Assembly: GCA_965220715.1 (NCBI GenBank)
Contig: OZ244843.1
Location: 5,332,001-5,396,000, forward strand
Length of the DNA: 64,000 nt
Direction: 5' to 3'
DNA from: Bin5 sp965220715
Lineage (GTDB): Bacteria; Chloroflexota; Anaerolineae; Caldilineales; Caldilineaceae
Shown here: positions 17,186-24,766 of the stretch, in pieces
How positions within the stretch are numbered: position 1 is the first letter of the stretch
Layout: every line of letters starts with the position of its first letter
Translations under genes and position numbers: made by a program
Notes under the pieces: model-generated
What the model saw: only the letters and a program-made list of their open reading frames with translations
Database searches by the model: none
Told to the model about the DNA's origin: nothing

Positions 17186-17573
17186 ACCCCTTCGCTTGCC
17201 TCACCCAGGGTCGCGAATGCCGGTCGCGGGCGAGACGCCCGCGGTCCCAGTGCGGCGCTGGCGGGGCGGGTTGGCAGTCGGGTTTTGAGGGGGGCGTTGC
17301 GGGGGGAATCCCCCCGCACAAGGGAGGGCCGCAGGCCCGACCGCCCACATGGGCGACAGCCCCTGGCGGCGCCTGCGGAGCGGCGACCGCCAGCCCTGAG
17401 CCGCCTTAGCGGCGAAGGGTGCGCAGGCACGCCTTAGCGGGCCGGAGCCGCCGGAGGGCGTCTGCGCCCGCAGGCGTCCCAGGCAGCGAACTGCAGTGGG
17501 TAGGGGATAGTACACTGCGGCGAGCCTGGAGTTCAGCTTTTGTGATGGGTGGCGGTATCGAACGGGATCGACA
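17186..17573. other. Very GC-rich intergenic stretch with palindromes
   Basis: No gene is supportable. The block CGAGACGCCCGCGGTCCCAG at 17231-17250 recurs near 21132-21150 and, diverged, near 24610-24625. Self-complementary words such as GGGGGGAATCCCCCC (near 17302-17317) and AGGGCCGCAGGCCC (near 17325-17340) make it rich in potential hairpins. It lies downstream of both the IorB-like gene (+) and the HD gene (-), so it may also end transcription. Confidence 0.5.
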
Positions 17574-18161
17574 TTAGTCCTGTTGGCCTGAGACGCCTAG
17601 TTGGGCGGCGACTTCTTTCATGGCGTCCAGAACCCGCTGCACATGCTCATCGAAGGGTTCGCCCAGTTCCTCGATGAAGTGGAGATTCTCGGCACGGTCG
17701 ATGGCTGCGGTGAAGCGTTTGTCCTTCCACTTCTTCTTGACCGATTTGAGCCTTACGCTGCGCAGGTCCCGATCGGGGCGTACGTAGGCGCAGGCCAGGA
17801 TCAGGCCGGTCAGTTCGTCACAGGCCAGCAGCGCTTTATCCAGCTTCGACTCGCGCGGGACGCCGAGGAAGGTAGCGTGGGCCTCGACGGCGTGGATGAA
17901 CTCCGGGGGGTAGTCGTGCTGGCGGAAGAGGCGCAGCGCGGTGCGGGGATGGCCGTTCTGCTGGTCATCCATGTCGGAAAAGCGGTCGTAGTCCAGGTCG
18001 TGGAGCAGACCGGTCAGTCCCCAGAGATCTTCATCCTCGCCATAGTGACGGGCATAGAGGCGCATGGCCGCCTCCACCGCCAGCATGTGGCGGCGCAGAC
18101 CCTCTGTTTCGACCCATTCATAAAGTAGTTTTATGGCTTCCGTCCGACTGGGAAGGGGCAT
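17574..18161 (-). CDS. HD-domain metal-dependent phosphohydrolase
   Basis: 195 residues. The HD signature is clear: RRHMLAVEAAM (His25), GLLHDLDYD (His54-Asp55), then an Asp-rich C-terminal half. HDIG-type proteins of this size hydrolyse nucleotides, cyclic nucleotides or phosphomonoesters. Many annotated examples have no known substrate. The ATG at 18161 sits behind GAGGAG. It is the last gene of a minus-strand trio, 29 bases after the caspase-like gene, which suggests one transcript and perhaps a signalling or stress role for the set. Confidence 0.9.
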   Translation of the reverse strand: MPLPSRTEAIKLLYEWVETEGLRRHMLAVEAAMRLYARHYGEDEDLWGLTGLLHDLDYDRFSDMDDQQNGHPRTALRLFRQHDYPPEFIHAVEAHATFLGVPRESKLDKALLACDELTGLILACAYVRPDRDLRSVRLKSVKKKWKDKRFTAAIDRAENLHFIEELGEPFDEHVQRVLDAMKEVAAQLGVSGQQD

Positions 18162-18190
18162 AACGGCTCCTCTTGTTTGCTGTGGGCTAC

Positions 18191-19012
18191 TCAGCTACCT
18201 TTTTGTGTAGGGGAATGGTGGACGGTTCGACCTCTGTCGGTGACCGAAGTGATTGTCACATCTCGCAGGCCGTAAACGATCTGGCGGCTGCCGGCGATGT
18301 TGGGATGTTCGCTGCCATCGGCCCGGTCCCGCCAAAGGAGTCTGCCGATTGCACGGGCACGGTGGGCGCTGTAGCCGACGGCTTCGCTGAAGGGGGAGCC
18401 GTTGAGCCATTTACGCAGAAAGAGGCTGAGACTCGGTTCCGGCAGCCAGTTGACGGCTTGGGCGCCGTTGACCGCTTGGGCGCCCAGGGCCAGCCATGTG
18501 GAGGCCAAGCTGGCGCCGTAGCAGTTGACTCCGTATACCACGCGCAGGTCGAGCAGGGAGCTATCCTCGACGTAGCGGGCCAGCAAGGCGTCAAAGGCGG
18601 CTGCGTCGACATATTCCCGTCCTCTGTAACCGACGAGGCAGCGCTCCTGGCCATGCACGAGGAGAAGCTGATCGACAGTATGGGTGGCGCTGACGTCGAC
18701 GAGGGCGCTGGTCAGATCGGAAGCGGTGGCGGCGTCGTCCTCGAGGATGATGACACGGTCGTAGCAGCGGTGCGCGCCGAGGAGACGCAGCAACAGCTTG
18801 GCGTACTCTTCGGTTGCCCAGTCGATCGCCGCCATTGCCCAGCCGGGCAGGTTGACGCCGTTGATATGGCCAACGTTTTCCAGAAAGACAATCAACGCCA
18901 AGGGTCTGCCGTTGACCGGCCTCGCGCTGAAGAGCGATTTTTCGGATGGTTGCGAAGCCGAGCGAGAGCGATTTGTGAGAAGGGAACTTTGCACTGTCCG
19001 GGCAGGAGCCAT
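18191..19012 (-). CDS. Putative caspase/CHAT-like (clan CD) protein
   Basis: About 273 residues from the ATG at 19012; a TTG at 19078 overlapping the upstream gene is an alternative, and neither has a good ribosome site. The predicted order fits the caspase fold: a strand (LALIVFLENV), a helix, a strand (YDRVIILEDD), a helix, a strand ending in a possible catalytic His (QLLLVHGQE), then a strand ending in a possible catalytic Cys (VYGVNCYGASLA), followed by LALGAQAVNG and a helix with GSPFSEAV, much like CHAT proteases. GAQAVN is repeated back to back. If active, it would be a cytosolic cysteine peptidase. I assign it by pattern only; a non-peptidase relative is possible. Confidence 0.6.
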   Translation of the reverse strand: MAPARTVQSSLLTNRSRSASQPSEKSLFSARPVNGRPLALIVFLENVGHINGVNLPGWAMAAIDWATEEYAKLLLRLLGAHRCYDRVIILEDDAATASDLTSALVDVSATHTVDQLLLVHGQERCLVGYRGREYVDAAAFDALLARYVEDSSLLDLRVVYGVNCYGASLASTWLALGAQAVNGAQAVNWLPEPSLSLFLRKWLNGSPFSEAVGYSAHRARAIGRLLWRDRADGSEHPNIAGSRQIVYGLRDVTITSVTDRGRTVHHSPTQKGS

Positions 19013-19049
19013 AAGGTATGCGATGTGACGCGGTGAGAAGGCGGGTCGC

Positions 19050-19349
19050 TCAGAATTGGAAGCGGCCGTTGGCGTCAACGACCCGGACTTTGAAGTTCTC
19101 GACGAAGGGTTCGAGACCGGCGATCAACTCTTGCCACTCATCTGAGTGCAAGATGCGGCCGGCGTCTTCCCTATCTTCAAGGACTCCGCCGCCGAGGATC
19201 TGCGGCGCCTCTCCCCAGAGGGTATACCAGGCGTCGGTAATGCGCAGACCCAGTTGCGCCAGCCCGGGCGCCAGGGTTTGAACGACGTACCGCTGACAGT
19301 CTTCTTCGTGCCCTTCCCGCATATCGTAACTCAGCAATACTTTGACCAT
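19050..19349 (-). CDS. Small protein of probable dimeric alpha-beta barrel type, unknown function
   Basis: About 99 residues from the ATG at 19349, which has GAGG about eight bases upstream; a longer frame to 19403 is possible. The layout VKVLLSYDMREGHEE - helix - RITDAWYTLWG - GGGVLEDREDA - helix - FKVRVVDANGRFQF looks like one ferredoxin-like (Dabb/NIPSNAP-like) unit, but I cannot name a family. Proteins of this kind dimerise and often act as monooxygenases or binding modules. It heads the minus-strand trio with the caspase-like and HD genes. Confidence 0.65.
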   Translation of the reverse strand: MVKVLLSYDMREGHEEDCQRYVVQTLAPGLAQLGLRITDAWYTLWGEAPQILGGGVLEDREDAGRILHSDEWQELIAGLEPFVENFKVRVVDANGRFQF

Positions 19350-19587
19350 ACTACCGTCCTCAAGGGCTGGGAGATTGTCCTGCGGCATATTGTCCGTTGC
19401 CAATTGTCGGAAGAGCTGGGGTCGGCAGCGGTCAAATCGGCCCGTGAACGCGTTTACATGAGCAAGTATAGCATAGGCGAACTGCTACTGTGTAGAGCCG
19501 GAGCGGCTGAGGGACAAAGTTAGACTGGCCTCTTGCTCGCAAGAGGGGCGCATGGCATTGCGCCCCGGAATCAGGGCAAGCGGAGCG

Positions 19588-20895
19588 TCACTCGGTGGCA
19601 AGGGAGTGAACGGTATGCAGACGCACTTCGGCTTGACGTCGGAATGAATCGACACTGATTGATCGGAAGAGCCAGACTGCCAGCAGCAGGCCGGCGATTT
19701 CGAGAGAAAAGACGGCAGCGTAACCCATCAGCGGGTTGCCGGTCAGCCAGAAGAAGAGATCCCGTAACGGTCCGCTGCTGACATTTCCGATCGCCTGCCC
19801 TGCGGAATTGGCCATGCCCCAAGCGCCTATGTAGAGGCCGGCAGCCTGGGGGACGGTCATGTCCAGCATAAAGCTGAGGTTGCTGACGGTCATGAGGCCG
19901 ACGCCCAGACCTAACAGAAGAACGGCGCCCCTGAACAGGTTCGCCTGTCCGAGAAAACCGGTTGCAATGATCAGTGCGAAGGCAAAAGCGGCCACGTACG
20001 CGCCGACATTGGCGCTGGTTTTCTTTCCCCAACGCTTCACCAGGAACAGACCGCCCAAAAGCAGCGTCACCAAGAATCCTGCCCCCCAAAACGATGTCAG
20101 ACGGGACGTGGCGGCGACCGACATACCCAAGGCCTCTGCGCCGAAGGGTTCCAACCATACGTCCTGTGCGTGGATGCTGATCAACACGATCAGAAGATAT
20201 ACGAAGAAGCGGCGGGCTTCCGGGTTCAGCGCCAGCAGACGCAATATCTGGATGGGATCATTGACGCTGCGGGCAGGCTGCTCAGTTCTTGTTGAGGCGC
20301 GCGGTTCAATGCGATAGCTGCCGACAAGTACAAAGATGACGGACACGAGCGAGATCGCGCCGAAAGCTGTGTAGAGCGCCTCTTGAGAAAAAGTTTCCAA
20401 CAGACGGGCAACACTCTGGCTGGTTACGATCGTTGCCAGAATCATCGCGGCAAACATTACACTGATCGCCCGACTGCGCCCCTCTTCGTCGGCCAGATCG
20501 GTGACGAGGGAGAAATAACTGACCGACGCGGCGTTGATACCGATGCCCCAAAGGCTGAAAACAACGGCCGCGCCCCAAAGGCCCAGCGCAAAGTTTTCGT
20601 TCATCAGGTAGACGACGTGGACGGTGAAGTAACTGCCTGTTGCCGCCAGCAGCCCGCCGAGGAGAATCCAGGGCGTGCGGTGGTAGTCGGCGGCGGGATG
20701 CCGATCCGACCAGTTGCCCAATAGGACCTGGAGAGGGGAGAGCAGGTAGGGCAACGCAATCAGAACGGCGACCAGCGTTCCCGGCATCTGCAGGTCGGCG
20801 ATCATGACGCGATTGAGCGTACCCGTAATCGGGACGACGGTGATGGAGACCCCTACGTGAACGAGGGTGAGTTGGGCGAGAACGCGAGCATTCAT
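19588..20895 (-). CDS. PucC/Bch2-family MFS transporter
   Basis: 435 residues, about 12 membrane segments. The N-terminal half carries signatures of the PucC (bacteriochlorophyll delivery) branch of the major facilitator superfamily: GTLNRVMIADLQMPGTLVA, LPYLLSPLQVLLGNWSD and YHRTPWILLGGLLAATG. The second half has LMTVSNLSFMLDMT and GLYIGAWGMANSAGQ, also typical. In phototrophs these proteins help assemble light-harvesting complexes. No other photosynthesis gene lies in the window, so the carrier may move a different porphyrin or hydrophobic compound. It is a single gene with no close partner. Confidence 0.88.
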   Translation of the reverse strand: MNARVLAQLTLVHVGVSITVVPITGTLNRVMIADLQMPGTLVAVLIALPYLLSPLQVLLGNWSDRHPAADYHRTPWILLGGLLAATGSYFTVHVVYLMNENFALGLWGAAVVFSLWGIGINAASVSYFSLVTDLADEEGRSRAISVMFAAMILATIVTSQSVARLLETFSQEALYTAFGAISLVSVIFVLVGSYRIEPRASTRTEQPARSVNDPIQILRLLALNPEARRFFVYLLIVLISIHAQDVWLEPFGAEALGMSVAATSRLTSFWGAGFLVTLLLGGLFLVKRWGKKTSANVGAYVAAFAFALIIATGFLGQANLFRGAVLLLGLGVGLMTVSNLSFMLDMTVPQAAGLYIGAWGMANSAGQAIGNVSSGPLRDLFFWLTGNPLMGYAAVFSLEIAGLLLAVWLFRSISVDSFRRQAEVRLHTVHSLATE

Positions 20896-20994
20896 GGGTG
20901 AAGCGTACCATAGTGTTCTTCAGATTTCCAAGATTATGGGCTGGGAAAATATGGTCCGGATGGGGGTTCATATAGGCGGGCGTCTTTGCGGGGG

Positions 20995-21153
20995 CGGGCT
21001 GATCCAGGAAGGGCACGAAGGTTTTGGGGAAGGAGTGCAGCACTTTTCTGGCGTGTCGATGGAAGAGGGCATGTATCGAGGATTTCCGGCGCGCTTTGGG
21101 CCCAGTCCTGTTCTGCAGGCCAATTAGGGGCGGGACGCCCGCGATCCCAGTGG
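20995..21153 (+). repeat. Remnant of the composite repeat, locus 3
   Basis: GATCCAGGAAGGGCACGAAGG (from 21001) is a diverged CACGAAGG unit, and GCGGGACGCCCGCGATCCCAG (about 21130-21150) matches the GC-rich palindromic block at 17229-17250. The two pieces lie in the same order as at locus 2. Nothing else recognisable lies in 20896-21190. Confidence 0.45.
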
Positions 21154-21193
21154 TAGCGCGACAATTTGGGATTTATGCGGGAGAGGTATTCGG

Positions 21194-21223
21194 TTGACGG
21201 AGCGGGCGCGTGAGTGATAGACT
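21194..21223 (+). promoter_or_regulatory. Candidate sigma70 promoter upstream of the 21286 gene
   Basis: TTGACG (21194-21199), an 18-base spacer, then TAGACT (21218-21223), about 60 bases upstream of the GTG start. Confidence 0.4.
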
Positions 21224-21285
21224 CTTGCCCGTGACATTGGACTGCAACGCGCGGGCATCCTTTACGTATTGAATCAGGAGGGGTT

Positions 21286-21981
21286 GTGACTGCTGTAGAC
21301 GCCAACGCCGGACCACAGGCTGTTGCCGGCGTCGATCTTGCGGGTAGCGTTCCTGTATTCGGCAGTCGGCCGAGCAGCCAGTTGGTTGACGGCGAATCTT
21401 TCGCGGATTTCAGTCGAAAACGGCTAATTTTTGGGGCGTTTACGCAGCTTGGCGAGACGCATGTTTACCGGGTGGATTGTAAGGCGGGCGACCGTTTGCG
21501 GGCGCAGTTGTTCGTGCCAGTGCTTCCCCGCGGCGGTTCGGTGCTGCCGACCTTCGCGATCGTGGCGCAGAGTCTGCCCTACAGCGCGGACACACAGAAG
21601 GTGCCATTGGCACTGCCCCATGGCTACAGTGCGATTGTGGCGCCGCCGCCAACCGAACTGCTGCAGCCGGTAAAGGATGTCCTGACCCATGTGCATTACT
21701 ACCCCGGCCCCCTTATCGACACGCGCACGCTAGTGGGCGGGCGCTGTTATCTTGTGGTATGGACCCGTCACAACCAGATGGGCAAGTATGTGATCTCAAT
21801 CGGCAATCGTTGGCATCTGCGCTGGAGTTACTGGGCCCAGTTGCCTTTGTACTGGTGGCGGATACGGGGCTGGTTCGGTCTTAGCCGTGCGGCTGCGTTT
21901 TATGTGTTGGCCGGCGGGCTGCTTATCGCGCTGGCAGGGGCGTCGATATTGCGGCGCTGGTTTGGCGCCGGGCGCCGCTAG
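21286..21981 (+). CDS. Unknown protein with C-terminal membrane anchor
   Basis: 231 residues from GTG at 21286, well placed behind CAGGAGGGG. I do not recognise a family. The body looks like an all-beta domain (residues about 40-165) and contains YSAIVAPPPTELLQPV, HYYPGPLIDTRTL and a Tyr/Trp-rich stretch. Residues about 203-223 (AAFYVLAGGLLIALAGASIL) form a membrane helix followed by a basic tail, so the domain is probably displayed outside the cell, anchored by its C-terminus. There is no evident N-terminal signal peptide, which is odd for that topology. It precedes the ArsA-like ATPase on the same strand, which fits a tail-anchored substrate for it; this is speculation. Confidence 0.7.
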   Translation: MTAVDANAGPQAVAGVDLAGSVPVFGSRPSSQLVDGESFADFSRKRLIFGAFTQLGETHVYRVDCKAGDRLRAQLFVPVLPRGGSVLPTFAIVAQSLPYSADTQKVPLALPHGYSAIVAPPPTELLQPVKDVLTHVHYYPGPLIDTRTLVGGRCYLVVWTRHNQMGKYVISIGNRWHLRWSYWAQLPLYWWRIRGWFGLSRAAAFYVLAGGLLIALAGASILRRWFGAGRR

Positions 21982-22121
21982 CATCCTGACGAGGCGGTCG
22001 AAGCACTTTGACCGTTGGCGGGAGTCCCACAGTTGGAGTCGGCGGCGGGCGATTTAGCGGACGGATCTGATTTCTGCGACGGCAGCAGATTCGGATGCCC
22101 GGTCCTGTACGGTGAAGAGAG

Positions 22122-23369
22122 GTGGAGAGGGTGCGCATTCTACTCTATCTGGGCAAGGGAGGCGTTGGCAAGACGACGACGGCGGCGGCGACCGCGTTGC
22201 GCTGCGCGCAGATGGGTTTCCGTACGCTTGTGGTCAGTACAGACATTGCCCACAGCCTGGCGGACAGCCTGGACAGTCCGCTGCAAAGCGTACCGACAGA
22301 GATAACGGCCAATCTGTTTGCCCAGGAGATCAACGTTCTGGACGAAGTAAGGAAAAACTGGGGCACGTTGCAGGGCTACATGGGCAAGGTTTTGCGTAAG
22401 CAGGGCATGAGCAAGACGGTTGCCGAAGAGATGGCGATCATACCGGGCATGGAGGAGATCTTCAGCCTGTTACATATCTACCGACATGCTGCCTCGCGTG
22501 AATTTGACCGGGTGATTGTTGATGCGGCGCCCACGGGCGAGACGATGCGGCTGCTGGCCATGCCGGAGAGCTTTCAGTGGTATGTCGAACGTTTCTTTGG
22601 TTGGGGGGAGACGGCCATGCGGCTGACCGGCGGGCTGTTGGGGCGGCTGATGCCGGAGCAGGACGTGCTGGCGGGCCTGCCCAAACTGGTGGATGATGTA
22701 AAGGCGCTGCAACAGGTCTTGAGCGATCCGCAGACCACAAGCTACCGAGTGGTAGTCAATCCTGAAAAGATGGTGATAAAGGAGGCCGCCCGGGCCGTAA
22801 CCTACTTGTCGCTGTTCGAATGTCCAGTGGATGCGGTGGTGGTCAACCGGATACTGCCGGGTGTCCGAACGGGAGGGGCTGACGCGGGCGGGGTGGGCGG
22901 CGAAACAGTTCTACAGGATGGCGAAGCAGCCTTATCGGCGCCAAGCAGCGACCCTTATTTACGTCAACTTCAGGTGCATCAGGCACGCTATCTCGTTGAA
23001 ATCGAGCGGGACTTTTACCCACTGCCGATTCTGTACAGCAGTTGGCGCAGCGAGGAGGTGGTCGGCTTTGCCCCGTTACGGTCGTTGGCGGATGAGATGT
23101 ACGGTCAGCGCGATCCGGGCGAGGTGATGTTTGTCGGTCAGGTGCAGGAGATCGAGGAGCAGGGCAACGATTTCGTTCTCAAACTGCCACTGCCGCAGAT
23201 TGAGCTGGAGAAAATCCGACTGAAGAAACGGGGCGATGAGCTTTTCATCACGATCGGCAACTTTAAGCGCGAGTATCTGCTGCCGGCGGTGCTGGCGCAA
23301 CTGGAAGCCAGCGGAGCGGTCTTTGCCGGCGGGATCCTGCGGATTCGTTTTCCCTGTGGCAGCCAATGA
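22122..23369 (+). CDS. ArsA/Get3-family ATPase with crystallin-like C-terminal domain
   Basis: 415 residues. The deviant Walker A GKGGVGKTTT lies at residues 11-20; STDIAHSLADSL is the switch I region with its Asp, and VIVDAAPTGETMRLL is the switch II region. The C-terminal 80 residues (LPLPQIELEKIRLKKRGDEL onward) resemble the alpha-crystallin-like domain fused to ArsA proteins in Chloroflexota and Cyanobacteria. Relatives drive arsenite export or deliver tail-anchored membrane proteins. No ArsB-type pump is nearby, so a targeting or membrane-protein role is as likely. Translation starts at GTG 22122 or GTG 22131. Confidence 0.9.
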   Translation: MERVRILLYLGKGGVGKTTTAAATALRCAQMGFRTLVVSTDIAHSLADSLDSPLQSVPTEITANLFAQEINVLDEVRKNWGTLQGYMGKVLRKQGMSKTVAEEMAIIPGMEEIFSLLHIYRHAASREFDRVIVDAAPTGETMRLLAMPESFQWYVERFFGWGETAMRLTGGLLGRLMPEQDVLAGLPKLVDDVKALQQVLSDPQTTSYRVVVNPEKMVIKEAARAVTYLSLFECPVDAVVVNRILPGVRTGGADAGGVGGETVLQDGEAALSAPSSDPYLRQLQVHQARYLVEIERDFYPLPILYSSWRSEEVVGFAPLRSLADEMYGQRDPGEVMFVGQVQEIEEQGNDFVLKLPLPQIELEKIRLKKRGDELFITIGNFKREYLLPAVLAQLEASGAVFAGGILRIRFPCGSQ

Positions 23370-23426
23370 GCAGTGGTCGGTTGTCAGTTTCGCGAAACTG
23401 ATCGGCGGCCACTGGGGTCTTGACGT

Positions 23427-24062
23427 ATGGGAATGGTAAACCTTCTGATTCGATGGGCAGGGGTCGCGGCAGGCGCACAGATCGGCGCTCGCATCGCGCA
23501 CCGCGTTCGGCCCCGCCCCTATCCCGCGCCGCTGCGAGATCTGCTCGATCATCCGGTGCGTATGCGATATCGCGATCCTGTCGGGACCCTGGGCCCGTTC
23601 GGCATTGGTCCCGGCCAGACTGTGCTGGATTTGGGATGCGGCACGGGCACATTTACTGTCGAAATGGCGCGCCAGGTGGGCGGCGAAGGGCGGGTTCACG
23701 CGGTGGACATTCAGGCGTCGATGGTTGAGGCGGCCCGCGCCAGAGTCGATAGCGCCGGTTTTGCCTCACGCGTTGATTTCCATCCCTGCGGCGCCTACCG
23801 CCTGCCGTTAGAGAGAGACAGCGTGGACGTTGCGGTTGCGATTGCCGCGCTCTCCGAGATGCCGCAACCACTTTTCGCGTTGGAGGAGTTGCGCCGGGTG
23901 CTCAAACCGGGTGGGCGTCTGGCGGTCAGCGAAGAGATGCCTCACAGCGGATATGTATCGCAACGAACGGTCCAACGCTGGCTGGGGGAAGTGGGATTTC
24001 GGTACGGCGGGCTGCGGGGCACGCCCTTTTGCTTCAGCTTGCTCTATTTCAATGACGAGTAG
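23427..24062 (+). CDS. Class I SAM-dependent methyltransferase
   Basis: 211 residues. Motif I is VLDLGCGTGTF at about residues 66-76, followed by VHAVDIQASMVEAARARV (acidic motif II end), then DVAVAIAALSEMPQPLFALEEL and VLKPGGRLAVSEEM, the normal order for a UbiE/Methyltransf_11 protein. The acceptor substrate is unknown. A basic hydrophobic N-terminus (residues 1-30) may associate with the membrane. It follows the ArsA-like gene by 57 bases. Its stop codon touches the start of the repeat locus at 24063. Confidence 0.9.
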   Translation: MGMVNLLIRWAGVAAGAQIGARIAHRVRPRPYPAPLRDLLDHPVRMRYRDPVGTLGPFGIGPGQTVLDLGCGTGTFTVEMARQVGGEGRVHAVDIQASMVEAARARVDSAGFASRVDFHPCGAYRLPLERDSVDVAVAIAALSEMPQPLFALEELRRVLKPGGRLAVSEEMPHSGYVSQRTVQRWLGEVGFRYGGLRGTPFCFSLLYFNDE

Positions 24063-24640
24063 CCGTGGAGAACACCTTTTTTTATCCACGAAGGGCCACG
24101 AAGGGCCGCGGAGAAAACCTTTTTTGTCCACGAAGGGCCACGAAGGACCACGAAGAAAACCTTGGCAAGATCACGATTTAGTCTGTCCACGAAGGACGAC
24201 CGGGAACACCTTTTTTGTCCGCGAAGGGCCGCGGAGAAAACCTTTTTGTCCACGAAGGGCCACGAAGAAAACCTTTGCAAGATCATATTTTAGTCTGTCC
24301 ACGAAGGGCAACCGGGAACTCCTTTTTTGTCCGCGAAGAGCAGCGGAGAAAACCTTTTTTGTCCGCGAAGGGCCACGAAGAAAACCTAGGCAAGATCGTA
24401 ATTTAGTCTGTCCACGAAGGGCAACCGGGAACACCTTTTTTTCGTAAAGGGCCGCGAAGAAAACATTTTGTGGTCGACGCAGATCATGGTCGGCGATCAC
24501 GAGAATCACTCGAGAAACGGTCGGATTCTGCCCGCAGGCGTCGCAAAACGAGGAGTGAGAGAACACCTACGCTCGCCTCAATATGGGGCGCGGATGGCGG
24601 TTGCGGGGGAGACGCTCGCGGTCTCGGGGCGGGGCTGCTG
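24063..24640 (+). repeat. CACGAAGG-type composite repeat, locus 4
   Basis: Begins directly after a methyltransferase stop codon. Units starting GCAAGATCA or close to it lie at 24165, 24277 and 24390 (steps 112 and 113), with inner words CCACGAAGG, CCGCGGAGA and CAACCGGGAA and spacers AACACC and TTTTTTGTCC. The end block 24466-24559 (TTTTGTGGTCG to GAGGAGTGAG) aligns with 17023-17120, and similarity continues weakly into the GC-rich block near 24604-24634. The 24-base left-end block seen at loci 1 and 2 is missing. No gene is supportable in 24063-24766. Confidence 0.85.
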
Positions 24641-24715
24641 TGTTTGGTCGCGAATAGGCTATGGCTGAGTAGTTATGTCATTGGAACATATCTTCCTATG
24701 TAGGGAGCGCCGATC

Positions 24716-24724
24716 TGCTATAAT
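24716..24724 (+). promoter_or_regulatory. Extended -10 promoter for truD
   Basis: TGCTATAAT: a perfect TATAAT with the TGn extension, 42 bases before the truD ATG. No good -35 is present, which is usual for extended -10 promoters. Confidence 0.6.
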
Positions 24725-24766
24725 TCCCTCATACAATGTGGACAGACTCGCGGGCGTGGAAATTAT

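Noticed and set aside
16535..17430. Open frames of 130-190 codons through the repeat arrays on both strands
   Set aside because: The translations are low-complexity (repeated HEGPRR, PRRAAEN, RGPSWTDQ), occur in several frames at once and reflect the repeat words, not a protein.
18226..18250. A GGTTCGAC word resembling a tRNA T-loop
   Set aside because: No cloverleaf can be drawn around it and it lies inside a coding region; no tRNA or rRNA gene was found in the window.
19588..20895. Evidence that the organism is phototrophic
   Set aside because: A lone PucC-like carrier is not enough; no pigment or reaction-centre gene is present.
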